Positions 23,300 to 31,992 of a stretch of 39,278 nucleotides of DNA are shown here, piece after piece. The DNA is from Planctomycetota bacterium (GTDB lineage Bacteria > Planctomycetota > JACOTG01): the NCBI GenBank assembly GCA_016178505.1, contig JACOTG010000199.1:1-39278 (forward strand), given 5' to 3'. Position numbers and translations under genes: made by a program. Numbering within the stretch: position 1 is the first letter of the stretch; the number at the start of each line of letters is the position of its first letter. Under the pieces are notes generated by a model. That model had not been told where the DNA came from, ran no database searches, and saw only the letters and a list, made by a program, of their open reading frames with translations.

Positions 23300-24484
23300 T
23301 CACTGAATCGTGATCGTGACGACGTTGCTGACCTCGCACCGAGCGACATCGAGCGCTTGGACGCGAACGGTTGCGCCGCGCACGCGTGCGGGGACCGTTC
23401 GGCGGATCGATCGCAGCCCGCCCCCGTCCGCGATGCCGATCGCGCGAACGATTGGCGGCGACACATCGAGCGCGAGAGGGACGCAGGTCGGGAGTGAGAC
23501 GGGTCCCGGCTGCGCGCCGGAGAGCAAGCGGAGGCGCGCGCCCGGCCGCGCTCCGACGACGGTGAGCGTCGTCGACTGGCCCGCCGTCACCGTGCCGGGA
23601 TCGCAAAGCTGCAGCGGCCGCGTCGGCATGAACAGCAAGTAGCTCGCGCCGTTCATGCCGCCGCTCGAGGGCGCGACGAACGTCTGAAGAAGTGCGCCGC
23701 TCGTGCCGTCGTACTCGAGCACCGAGTGCGCCATCTGATTGGCGACGTACAGATTTCCGTCCCAGCCCCAGGTCATCGCAATCGGCGTCTGCAGCCCGCC
23801 CGCGTTCGCGAAGATGCCGAGGAAGTGTCCCGTCGAGTCGTATCGCAGAACCGCCTGCGTCATCGAGTCGACGACGTAGAGGTTGCCGTCGGGCCCAAAC
23901 TCGAGATCTTGCGGCGACTGAAGCGGCGCCCCGATCGCCAATGCCCCGACGAGGCTGCCGGTCGTTCCGTCGTAGCGAAGGACGCGGTGGTTCGCGAAGC
24001 TGCCGACGTAGAGGTCGCCGTCGGGCCCGAACGTGAGGCCGATCGGCGTCGCCAGCGGCCCCGCAGGCGCGAACACGTCGATGAAGGCGCCGCTCGTGCC
24101 GTCGTAGCGAAGCACCTGGCTGGTACTCGCGGAGCAAACGTACAAGTTGCCGTCGTTACCAAACGCCAGGCTCATCGGATTCCGAAGCCCGCCGCCGCTC
24201 GCAAACACGCGATCGAACGCCCCCGACGTGCCGTCGAATCGAAGCACCGTGTTCGTCACGAAGCTCGAGACGTAGAGGTTGCCGTCCGGGCCGAACGTGA
24301 TGCCGACCGGGTTCACGAGGTTCGGATCCGCCGCGAACGTGCCGAGCGGCGCGCCGGACGTGCCGTCGAACCGCAAGACCTCGCTCGTGAATCGACTGAC
24401 GACGAGCAGATCCGGCGTTCCCGACGAGCCCGTGGCCAGCGCCACGAGGAGGGCGGACAGGTTCGACGCGGCGATGAGCGACAT
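23300..24484 (-). CDS. Secreted NHL/streptogramin-lyase-type beta-propeller protein
   Basis: 394 residues. A signal peptide (LIAASNLSALLVALATG) is followed by six nearly identical propeller blades of about 46 residues. Each has VLRFDGTSGA or VLRYDGTTGS, then a variable stretch, then PVGITFGPDGNLYVSS or PIGLTFGPDGDLYVGS. The last about 110 residues form a separate beta domain (CDPGTVTAGQSTTLTVVG) ending VSNVVTITIQ. AGAGAGG eight bases before the ATG for MSLIAASN decides this start over one seven codons upstream. Blades this alike at DNA level point to recent internal duplication. Such propellers bind ligands or act as extracellular scaffolds. It is transcribed away from the Lhr helicase gene. 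Confidence 0.85.
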   Translation of the reverse strand: MSLIAASNLSALLVALATGSSGTPDLLVVSRFTSEVLRFDGTSGAPLGTFAADPNLVNPVGITFGPDGNLYVSSFVTNTVLRFDGTSGAFDRVFASGGGLRNPMSLAFGNDGNLYVCSASTSQVLRYDGTSGAFIDVFAPAGPLATPIGLTFGPDGDLYVGSFANHRVLRYDGTTGSLVGALAIGAPLQSPQDLEFGPDGNLYVVDSMTQAVLRYDSTGHFLGIFANAGGLQTPIAMTWGWDGNLYVANQMAHSVLEYDGTSGALLQTFVAPSSGGMNGASYLLFMPTRPLQLCDPGTVTAGQSTTLTVVGARPGARLRLLSGAQPGPVSLPTCVPLALDVSPPIVRAIGIADGGGLRSIRRTVPARVRGATVRVQALDVARCEVSNVVTITIQ

Positions 24485-24638
24485 GGCGATTCCTCTCTTT
24501 CCCAATGATCAGGCGCCGTCGGGGTGCACGACGGGCCATCTTTCTCCAGATGGCGGTGGGATCGGTTCGGATTCAACGGCCTTCGCCCCGAGTCGTGACG
24601 TCGCCGACGTACCGGACGCGCACGCGGTCGGGTATCTT

Positions 24639-27600
24639 ATGGCGATCATGTCGCTCACCGGATTCCATCCCACGATCCGAGCGTGGTTCGCCGAGAGGCT
24701 CGGCGAGCCGACGCCGCCGCAGCGCGAGGGCTGGCCGCTCATCCGCGAGGGACGGCACGTGCTCATCGCGGCGCCCACGGGATCGGGGAAGACGCTTGCC
24801 GCATTCCTGTCTGCGATCGACTCGCTCCTGCATCGCGGGCAGCCGCTCGCCGACGAGACGCACGTGCTCTACGTGTCGCCGTTGAAGGCACTGTCGAACG
24901 ACGTTCAAAAGAACCTCGACGCACCTCTCGCCGAGCTCCACGATCGCAACCTCTTCCTGCCGGAGATCCGCGTGCTCGTGCGGACCGGCGACACGCCCGC
25001 ATCGCAACGACAGGCGATGACGCGCCGGCCGCCGCACATCCTCGTGACGACGCCCGAGTCGCTCTACATCCTCCTCACGAGCGAGAGCGGCCGGCGAATG
25101 CTGAAGACGGTGAAGACGACGATCGTGGATGAGATCCACGCGCTCGCGCGCGACAAGCGCGGCTCGCATCTCGCGCTGTCGCTCGAGCGGTTGGAGGCGC
25201 TCGCGGGGCCGTTCCAGCGCATCGGGCTCTCGGCGACGCAAAAGCCGCTCGACGAGGTCGCACGATTCCTTTGCGGCACGGGCGACGATCGCGAGTGCGC
25301 GCTCGTCGACGTGGGCCACTTGCGCGCGCTCGACGTCGCGGTCGAGCTGCCGCCGTCGCCGCTCTCGGCCGTCTGCTCGCACGAGGTGTGGGAGGAGATC
25401 TACGAGCGGATGGCCGCACTCATCCGCGAGCACAAGACGACGCTCGTCTTCGCGAACACGCGAAAGATGGTCGAGCGAATCACCGCGAGGCTCACGCGGA
25501 TCCTCGGCGAAGAAGAAGTCGCGAGCCATCACGGCAGCCTGTCGCGCGCTCGCCGCCTCGACGCCGAGCAGCGATTGAAAGCGGGCAAGCTGCGCGCGCT
25601 CGTCGCGACGGCGTCGCTCGAGCTGGGCATCGACGTCGGCGACGTCGACCTCGCGATCCAAGTGGGCGCGACGCGCTCGATCGCGACGTTCCTCCAGCGC
25701 GTCGGCCGCGCAGGCCACGCGGTTCGGAAGGTCCCGAAGGGGCGGCTCTTCCCGCTGACCATCGACGAGCTGGTGGAAGCGGCGGCGCTGCTACGCGCCG
25801 TGCGTCAGGGCGTCCTCGATCGCACGCCGCAGCCGCCGCGTCCACTCGACATCCTCGCGCAGCAGGTCGTGGCTGCATGCGTCTCCGAGCCGTGGAACGA
25901 AGGCGAGCTCTACGACCGCTTCCGCCGCGCGTGGCCGTATCGCGATCTCTTGCGCGAGGACTTCGACCAGGTCGTGTCCGTCCACGCGAGCGGACGCCGC
26001 GCGCTCCTTCACCGCGACGGCGTGAACGGCCGCGTGATGGCGACGCGGCGCGCGCGCCTCACGGCGATCACGTCCGGCGGCGCGATCCCCGACACCGCGG
26101 ACTACCAGGTCGTGCAGGACCCCGAGGGCACGGTCGTCGGCTCGGTTCACGAGGACTTCGCGGTCGAGTCGAACGGCGGCGACGTCTTCCAGCTCGGCAA
26201 CACGTCGTGGCGGGTGCTGCGAGTGGAGCCGGGCATCGTGCGCGTCGCGGACGCAAAGGGCCAGCCGCCGACGATTCCGTTCTGGATCGGCGAGGCGCCG
26301 TCCCGCACCGAGGAGCTGTCGGCCGAGATCGGCCGGCTTCGCGACGAGTGCACCGAGGCCGCGTGGGTCGCGCGCGAGACGGGCGTGTGCGAGGCCGCGG
26401 CGGTGCAGATCGCGGAGTTTGTCGCGGCCGGGCGCGCGGTGCTCGGCACGGTCCCGACGCAGACGCGCGTCGTGCTCGAGCGATTCTTCGACGAATCGGG
26501 CGGCATGCAGCTCGTCGTGCACGCGCCCTTCGGTGGTCGCATCAACCGCGCGTGGGGTCTCGCGCTTCGCAAGCGCTTCTGCCGCGGCTTCGGCTTCGAG
26601 CTGCAGGCGGCGGCGAACGAAGAGGCGATCGTCATCTCGCTCGGCCCGCACCACAGCTTCGCGCTCGACGACGTCTTCGACTTCCTGAGCCCCGTCACCG
26701 TGCGCGAAGTGCTCGTGCAAGCGCTCCTCGCTGCCCCGATGTTCACGACGCGATGGCGGTGGAACGCGCAGCGATCGCTGCTCCTCGACCGCATGCAAAA
26801 CGGCAAGCGCGTGCCGGCTGCGATCTCGCGCATGCGCGCGGAAGACTTGCTGATCGCGGCGTTCCCGCAAGTGCTCGCGTGTCCCGAGACGTTGCCGCCC
26901 GGCGACCTGCCGGTGCCAACCGAGCATCCGATCGTTCGCCAGACCGTCGAGGACTGCCTGACGGAAGCGATGGATCTCGCGGGCCTCGTGCGCGTGCTCG
27001 AAGGCCTTCGCGCCGGCACGATCGAGCGCGTTGCGGTCGACACGCCCGAGCCGTCGGCGTTTGCGCGCGGCATCTTGTCCTCGCAGCCCTACACGTTCCT
27101 CGACGATGCGCCGCTCGAGGAGCGCCGCACGCAAGCCGTGCTCGCTCGCCGCGTGCTCGACGCGAAGACGTCCGACGAGATCGGACAGCTCGACCCGGAG
27201 GCCATCGCGCGCGTGCGCGAGGAAGCGTGGCCCGAGCCGCGCTCGGCCGAGGAAGTTCACGAGGCGCTCCTGTGGATGGGCTTCGTCACGCTCGACGAGG
27301 GTCGCGCGTGGCAATCGTGGCTCGACGAGCTTCGCGCGATGGGCCGCGTCGTTGTCGACGGCGATCGCTGGTTCGCGACGGAAGCCACACGGGATCCGAA
27401 GGCCGTGCTGCGCGGACGCCTCGAGGCGCTCGGCCCGATCTTCAGCGACGAGCCTCTGCTCCTCGAGCTGGAGCACGAAGGCGTCGCGATGCGCGCGCGC
27501 GTCGACGGCCGGCAGGCATCGTGCGATCGGCGCCTACTCGCGCGCATTCACCGCTACACGGTCGAGCGATTGCGGAAAGAGATCGAGCCCGTCAGCGCCG

Positions 27601-28520
27601 CGGACTACCTGCGCTTCCTCGCGTGCTGGCAACACGCGGACTCCGAGCACCGACTCGAGGGCCCGCGCGGCGTCGCCGAGGTCGTGCGACAGCTCGCGGG
27701 CTTCGAGGTGCCGGCCGCCGCATGGGAGGCCAGCGTGCTTCCCGCTCGCGTGCGCGGGTACAAGCGCGAGTGGCTCGATCAGCTGACGCTCTCGGGCGAG
27801 GCGGTCTGGGGCCGGCTGTGGGGCGGCGGCGCGTCGCCGATTCGCACGACGCCCATTGCGCTCGTGCTTCGCGAGGACTTGGACGCGTGGGCCGCGCTCG
27901 CGCCAACCCAAGGCGCGCGCGAGCTGTCGGCCGCGGCTCGCGAGATCCATGACGCGCTGTCTGCGCGCGGCGCCGCCTTTCCGCAAGACCTGGCTCGCGC
28001 GACGAGGCTTTTGCCGACGCAGCTCGAAGCAGGGCTCGGCGAGCTGATCTCGCAGGGACTCCTGACGTGCGATTCGTTCGCCGCGCTGCGATGGCTCATC
28101 GTGCCGCCGTCGCGACGGCGCGTGCCCGCGACGACGGTGGGGCGATGGAGTCTCCTTCGCCTCGCGTCGGAAACGCCGCCGTCCGCCGAGTTCGTCGCGC
28201 GACAACTCCTGCGCCGCACGGGCGTGGTGTTCCGAAAGACGATCGCACGCGAGAAGCAGCCGATCCCCTGGCGCGACCTCGTGCGCGTCTTCCGCTCGCT
28301 CGAGACGAAGGGCGAGATTCGCGGCGGCCGATTCGTCGCCGGGTTCGACGGCGAGCAATACGCGCTGCCGGAGTCCGTGTCGCTGCTCCGTGCGGTGCGA
28401 CGCCGCGGCGAGATCGAGCCCGTCAGCGTGTCGGCCGCGGATCCGCTGAACTTCCGCGGCATCCTCACGCCCGACGAGCGCGTGTCGCCGGTCGCCCGCA
28501 AGAAGGTCCTCGTCGCCTGA
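24639..28520 (+). CDS. Lhr-type ATP-dependent helicase
   Basis: 1293 residues of the Lhr (large helicase-related) superfamily 2 family, a 3'-5' DNA/RNA-DNA translocase involved in repair and stress survival. The first RecA domain has HPTIRAWFAERLG and PTPPQREGWPLI (Q-like motif), APTGSGKT near 45-52, DEIHAL near 163 and SATQK near 198. The second RecA domain ends in RVGRAGH near 355. A winged helix and the Lhr-core domain follow (about 420-700: HAPFGGRINRAWGLALRKRF). A long C-terminal region (about 700-1293) holds winged-helix repeats. The start is taken at ATG 24639 or possibly 24648; the frame is open far upstream, but that part overlaps the NHL gene start. A DUF4261 gene follows after one base. 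Confidence 0.93.
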   Translation: MAIMSLTGFHPTIRAWFAERLGEPTPPQREGWPLIREGRHVLIAAPTGSGKTLAAFLSAIDSLLHRGQPLADETHVLYVSPLKALSNDVQKNLDAPLAELHDRNLFLPEIRVLVRTGDTPASQRQAMTRRPPHILVTTPESLYILLTSESGRRMLKTVKTTIVDEIHALARDKRGSHLALSLERLEALAGPFQRIGLSATQKPLDEVARFLCGTGDDRECALVDVGHLRALDVAVELPPSPLSAVCSHEVWEEIYERMAALIREHKTTLVFANTRKMVERITARLTRILGEEEVASHHGSLSRARRLDAEQRLKAGKLRALVATASLELGIDVGDVDLAIQVGATRSIATFLQRVGRAGHAVRKVPKGRLFPLTIDELVEAAALLRAVRQGVLDRTPQPPRPLDILAQQVVAACVSEPWNEGELYDRFRRAWPYRDLLREDFDQVVSVHASGRRALLHRDGVNGRVMATRRARLTAITSGGAIPDTADYQVVQDPEGTVVGSVHEDFAVESNGGDVFQLGNTSWRVLRVEPGIVRVADAKGQPPTIPFWIGEAPSRTEELSAEIGRLRDECTEAAWVARETGVCEAAAVQIAEFVAAGRAVLGTVPTQTRVVLERFFDESGGMQLVVHAPFGGRINRAWGLALRKRFCRGFGFELQAAANEEAIVISLGPHHSFALDDVFDFLSPVTVREVLVQALLAAPMFTTRWRWNAQRSLLLDRMQNGKRVPAAISRMRAEDLLIAAFPQVLACPETLPPGDLPVPTEHPIVRQTVEDCLTEAMDLAGLVRVLEGLRAGTIERVAVDTPEPSAFARGILSSQPYTFLDDAPLEERRTQAVLARRVLDAKTSDEIGQLDPEAIARVREEAWPEPRSAEEVHEALLWMGFVTLDEGRAWQSWLDELRAMGRVVVDGDRWFATEATRDPKAVLRGRLEALGPIFSDEPLLLELEHEGVAMRARVDGRQASCDRRLLARIHRYTVERLRKEIEPVSAADYLRFLACWQHADSEHRLEGPRGVAEVVRQLAGFEVPAAAWEASVLPARVRGYKREWLDQLTLSGEAVWGRLWGGGASPIRTTPIALVLREDLDAWAALAPTQGARELSAAAREIHDALSARGAAFPQDLARATRLLPTQLEAGLGELISQGLLTCDSFAALRWLIVPPSRRRVPATTVGRWSLLRLASETPPSAEFVARQLLRRTGVVFRKTIAREKQPIPWRDLVRVFRSLETKGEIRGGRFVAGFDGEQYALPESVSLLRAVRRRGEIEPVSVSAADPLNFRGILTPDERVSPVARKKVLVA

Positions 28521-28521
28521 C

Positions 28522-29289
28522 ATGGAATCGCAACCGATGCACGGATACGCGGGCGCGATCGTCCTCCTCGGCGACAAGATGCTGCCGTCCGTGCGCCGCG
28601 TTCGCACGGACCTCATGCAGACGTCCGAAGACGAGACGCGCCCGACGAACGTCGCGCTTCGAGAGGGGGCGCTCGTCGTCGAGTACCCAGACGGCATCGG
28701 CATTGCGTCGCTCGTTCCGGAGCCGCTTCCGTGGTCGGACCTCCTGCCGATCTGCGAGCAGTCGTGGCACTGGCCCGAGGCGGCCAAATCCCTGGAGAAG
28801 CATCAGGGACAGGTGGTCGTCAGCGTCGGGACGACCACGGACGACGCGATTCATCGCGAAATGTTGCTGACGCGGTTGGTGTCCGCCGTGACGTCGCAGT
28901 CGAGCGCGCGCGGCGTCTTCTGGGTCGATGCCGGCGTCGTGCATTCGCCCACCTACTTCGTCGGCCGGTGCATCGAGATGTCGCGGGAGTTGCTGCCGCT
29001 CGAGCTGTGGGTCGGCTTCAACGGCCTGGAGGATCCCGACGGGCTCGTTTCGATGTGCACGATGGGATTGCGCAAGCTCGGCTATCCCGAGATCGAAGTG
29101 CGTCATTCGTCCGCGTCGCAAGAAGACGTGTTCGACATCGTCTTTGCGGCGGCGCACTTCGTCGTCGACAACCGAGCCGTGTTGAAAGAGGGAGACGTGT
29201 TCGAGGTGTCGGACGAGCAACAGCTCCCCGTTCATCAAGTTAGCTCTTCGATGGACGCATCGGAGACCGCGATCCTCCTGGAGATGTGA
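28522..29289 (+). CDS. DUF4261 domain-containing protein
   Basis: 255-residue protein that starts MHGYAGAIVLLGDKMLP in the manner of DUF4261 proteins. It contains a central GVFWVDAGVVHSPTYFVG, then ELWVGFNGLEDPDGLVS, the conserved MGLRKLGYPEIEV, and a short DIVFAAAHFVVDNRAVLKEG segment before a charged tail. The function of the family is not established. Its ATG lies one base after the stop of the Lhr helicase and its stop overlaps the next frame, so helicase, DUF4261 and the TolB-like gene form one tightly packed unit. No signal peptide or membrane helix; cytoplasmic location expected. Confidence 0.8.
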   Translation: MESQPMHGYAGAIVLLGDKMLPSVRRVRTDLMQTSEDETRPTNVALREGALVVEYPDGIGIASLVPEPLPWSDLLPICEQSWHWPEAAKSLEKHQGQVVVSVGTTTDDAIHREMLLTRLVSAVTSQSSARGVFWVDAGVVHSPTYFVGRCIEMSRELLPLELWVGFNGLEDPDGLVSMCTMGLRKLGYPEIEVRHSSASQEDVFDIVFAAAHFVVDNRAVLKEGDVFEVSDEQQLPVHQVSSSMDASETAILLEM

Positions 29290-29300
29290 AGGTTCACCGC

Positions 29301-31220
29301 ATGCGCTCGCTGACGCTCTGGCTTCTCGCATCGATCGCTGCGGTGTCGTCGGCGCGCGCGCAGACGATCGCTCGCGCGAGCATCGACTCGAACGGAGTCG
29401 AGGCGAATGCTCCGAGCTTTGCACCGACGATCTCCGACGACGGGCGATTCGTCGCGTTCTCGAGCGCCGCGTCGAATCTCGCGCCGGCCGATCACAACGG
29501 ATCGGACGACGTCTTCGTGCGCGACCGGCTGGTCGGTGTGACGGGGCTCGTGAGCGCCACCCCGACCGGCGAGCCCGGCGACGCGGCAAGCGACCGCCCC
29601 GTCGTCAGCGCGAACGGCCGATGGATCGCGTTCCACAGCTTCGCGTCGAACCTCGTGGCCGGCGACCGCAATGCGACGGCCGACGTTTTCGTCCGCGATC
29701 GCATTGCCGGCACGACGACGCGCGTGAGCGTCGACCTCGCGGGCGCCGAAGGCGACGGCTACAGCGTCAACCCGGCGATCTCAGGGAGCGGTCGCTTCGT
29801 CGCATTCGTGAGCGTCGCGACGAACCTCGTGGCGGGCGACACGAACGGCTGTCCCGACGTCTTCGTGTTCGACGGGCGGAGCGGCGTCACCACGCGCGTG
29901 AGCGTGCGCTCGGACGGCGGTCAATCGGACGGGCCGAGCTTCGCGTGCGCGATCTCGCGCGAGGGCCGATGGGTGGCATTCGTCGCGGATGCACCGAGCC
30001 TCGAGCCGCCGGGCATGACGGCGCGCTTCCGGCAACTCTTCCTGCACGACCGCACGACGGGCGTGACGACGCTCGTGACGGCTTCGGGTGGGGTGCCGGC
30101 GCCGGGACACAGCGACAACCCGGTCCTTTCGGCGGACGGTCGATTTCTCGCGTTCGAGAGCGACGCCGAGCTGGCGCCCGGCGCGAGCGATCCGCTGCGC
30201 GACGTGTTCTGCTTCGACCGCATCACTGGCGTGACCTCGCGCGCGAGCGTGGGCCCGCGGGGTCAAGCGGTGAACGTCGATTGCCGGTGGCCCGCGATCT
30301 CGCCCGACGGGCGTTGGATCGCGTTCAACGCGACCAACGATGCGCTGCTCTTCGACCGCGAGACCGGGACGAGCGCGTTCCTCAGCGTCGACGCGAGCGG
30401 CACGCCGGTTGGCGGCCTCAGCGGCGACGGCGGGACGTGGAGTCGCGGGCTCGCGCTCGCAGCCGGCGCGCACGTGGTCGCGTATGGGAGCCTCGCCGTC
30501 ACGCTCGTTCCCGGCGATGCCAACGGTGCCACGGACGTTTTCATTCACCGGCGCACTTCCGAGACCGGTCTCACGATCGATTCGATCACGCCGTCGTCCG
30601 GCGCGGAATCGGGAGGTGAGCTCATGCGGATGTGGGGATCCGGTTTCGGTTCGATCACGGACACCGCCGTTCGCTTGGGCGGCACCGCAGCGGACGTGAC
30701 GCTCGTCGCGAGCGACCACGTCGTCGTGCGGACGCCGCCCGGGGTCGGCGTCGCGGACGTCGACGTCGCACTCGGCGATCGCGAGAGCCCGCTCACGCTG
30801 AACGACTCGGCCGGCGACGCCGCGCGAGATGTCGTGATTCGCCCGAGCGATCCCATCCGCGTGAGCCTCGCGATTCCGTCGAGCCGCACGCAGTCCGCGT
30901 TCGCGCTCTACGCATGGGTCGGTGCGCCGAGCGCGGCGACTCTATCGGCGACGCGACGCGGTCTCGGCGACACCGTGTTTCCCTCGCCGCTCTCGCGCCG
31001 CTCGCCGCAGCCGCGCGCGATCTGGAACAACATCGGCATCGTTCGCGCGCTCGGTGCACCGACGATGCCGTCCTCGCCCGCGCCCACGGTCGTCCTGAGC
31101 GCGCCGCAGGGCATTCCTCATCGCGCGACGTTCACGGTGCAGGGTATCGTGCAGGACGCGGGCTCGCGGATCGTCGAAGGGTTCAGCGTGACCAACGCCG
31201 TCGTCGTGCGGGTTCAATAA
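29301..31220 (+). CDS. Secreted TolB-like beta-propeller protein with IPT/TIG domain
   Basis: 639 residues. A signal peptide (LTLWLLASIAAVSSARAQ) is followed by about seven WD40/PD40-type blades of about 55 residues. Each has GRFVAFSS or GRWIAFHS, then ASNLVAGDRNATADVFVRDR or a close variant, then GTTTRVSV. Residues about 415-500 form an IPT/TIG immunoglobulin-like domain (ITPSSGAESGG, VVVRTPPGVGVADVDV). A further beta-rich tail runs to the end. The ATG at 29301 is preferred over GTG 29286 because AAGG lies eight bases upstream and the signal peptide then starts immediately. The function is unknown; the protein is likely exported to the cell surface or periplasm. Confidence 0.85.
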   Translation: MRSLTLWLLASIAAVSSARAQTIARASIDSNGVEANAPSFAPTISDDGRFVAFSSAASNLAPADHNGSDDVFVRDRLVGVTGLVSATPTGEPGDAASDRPVVSANGRWIAFHSFASNLVAGDRNATADVFVRDRIAGTTTRVSVDLAGAEGDGYSVNPAISGSGRFVAFVSVATNLVAGDTNGCPDVFVFDGRSGVTTRVSVRSDGGQSDGPSFACAISREGRWVAFVADAPSLEPPGMTARFRQLFLHDRTTGVTTLVTASGGVPAPGHSDNPVLSADGRFLAFESDAELAPGASDPLRDVFCFDRITGVTSRASVGPRGQAVNVDCRWPAISPDGRWIAFNATNDALLFDRETGTSAFLSVDASGTPVGGLSGDGGTWSRGLALAAGAHVVAYGSLAVTLVPGDANGATDVFIHRRTSETGLTIDSITPSSGAESGGELMRMWGSGFGSITDTAVRLGGTAADVTLVASDHVVVRTPPGVGVADVDVALGDRESPLTLNDSAGDAARDVVIRPSDPIRVSLAIPSSRTQSAFALYAWVGAPSAATLSATRRGLGDTVFPSPLSRRSPQPRAIWNNIGIVRALGAPTMPSSPAPTVVLSAPQGIPHRATFTVQGIVQDAGSRIVEGFSVTNAVVVRVQ

Positions 31221-31298
31221 GGTCGACCCGCATGCGATGTAGCGGCAAGGCCTGGAGATGAGCGACTTCATGAACGCGGCGGCAACAACTCGAGTGCC

Positions 31299-31985
31299 AT
31301 GTCGATGAACGCGAGATTGCGCGAGGTCGTCTCGACACTGGCGAAGCACTACGGTCCGCCGAAGGGGCTCGACCTTCGCGATCCGCTGCAGCTGATCCTG
31401 TGGGAAAACGTCGCCTATCTCGTCGACGACGACCGGCGACGGGAAGCGTTCCAATCCCTGAAGAAGAAAATCGGCCTCGACGCGAAGAAGATCCTCGCCG
31501 CAACGGACGAGGCGATCATGACGGCGATCGAGCGCGGCGGGCCGTTCGCCGATCAACGGCTCGCGAAGGTGCGGCAGACGGCGCTCCTCGTGGTGGAAGA
31601 GTTCGGCGGCGATCTCCGGCCCGTGCTGAAGCGTCCGTTTCGAGAGGCGAGAAAAGCGTTGACGAAGTTCCCCGGCATCGGCGAACCGGGCGCGGAGAAG
31701 ATCCTCTTGTTCACGCGCACCGTGCCCGTGCTCGCGCTCGAGTCGAACGGCCTGCGCGCGCTCGTGCGCCTCGGCATCGGCGAAGAGAAGAAGAGCTACG
31801 CGACGATGTACCGCTCGGCGCAATCCGCGGCTGGCGACGTCAGCGGCGAAAGCTGCGAGTGGCTCGTGACCGCACACGAACTCCTGCGTCGCCACGGACA
31901 AGAGACATGCAAGCGCAACGACCCTCTATGTCTCGAGTGCTCGGTGCGCGAGGGCTGCCGCTTCGCGATGATGCGGATGCGGTGA
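31299..31985 (+). CDS. Endonuclease III-like HhH/4Fe-4S protein lacking catalytic residues
   Basis: 228 residues of the HhH-GPD base-excision glycosylase fold. The helix-hairpin-helix reads FPGIGEPGAEK (about 124-134). A C-terminal [4Fe-4S] loop has the exact endonuclease III spacing: Cys204-x6-Cys211-x2-Cys214-x5-Cys220. The key catalytic pair of endonuclease III is altered. The lysine after the hairpin (LPGVGRK) is a proline here (GIGEP), and the AVDTH aspartate is Glu148 in ALESNGLR. It may bind DNA structurally or use a different mechanism. It follows the TolB-like gene by 78 bases and converges on the DUF1570 genes with a seven-base gap. A divergent but active glycosylase cannot be excluded. 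Confidence 0.8.
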   Translation: MSMNARLREVVSTLAKHYGPPKGLDLRDPLQLILWENVAYLVDDDRRREAFQSLKKKIGLDAKKILAATDEAIMTAIERGGPFADQRLAKVRQTALLVVEEFGGDLRPVLKRPFREARKALTKFPGIGEPGAEKILLFTRTVPVLALESNGLRALVRLGIGEEKKSYATMYRSAQSAAGDVSGESCEWLVTAHELLRRHGQETCKRNDPLCLECSVREGCRFAMMRMR

Positions 31986-31992
31986 CGCAGGG

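Noticed and set aside
23640..24400. Repeated DNA in the NHL gene resembling an array
   Set aside because: The periodicity equals the protein blade length (about 46 codons) and stays in frame, so these are coding repeats, not CRISPR or a tandem satellite.
25271..27952. Long second frame within the Lhr helicase gene
   Set aside because: Arg-rich shadow frame with no ribosome site; the helicase frame carries all motifs.
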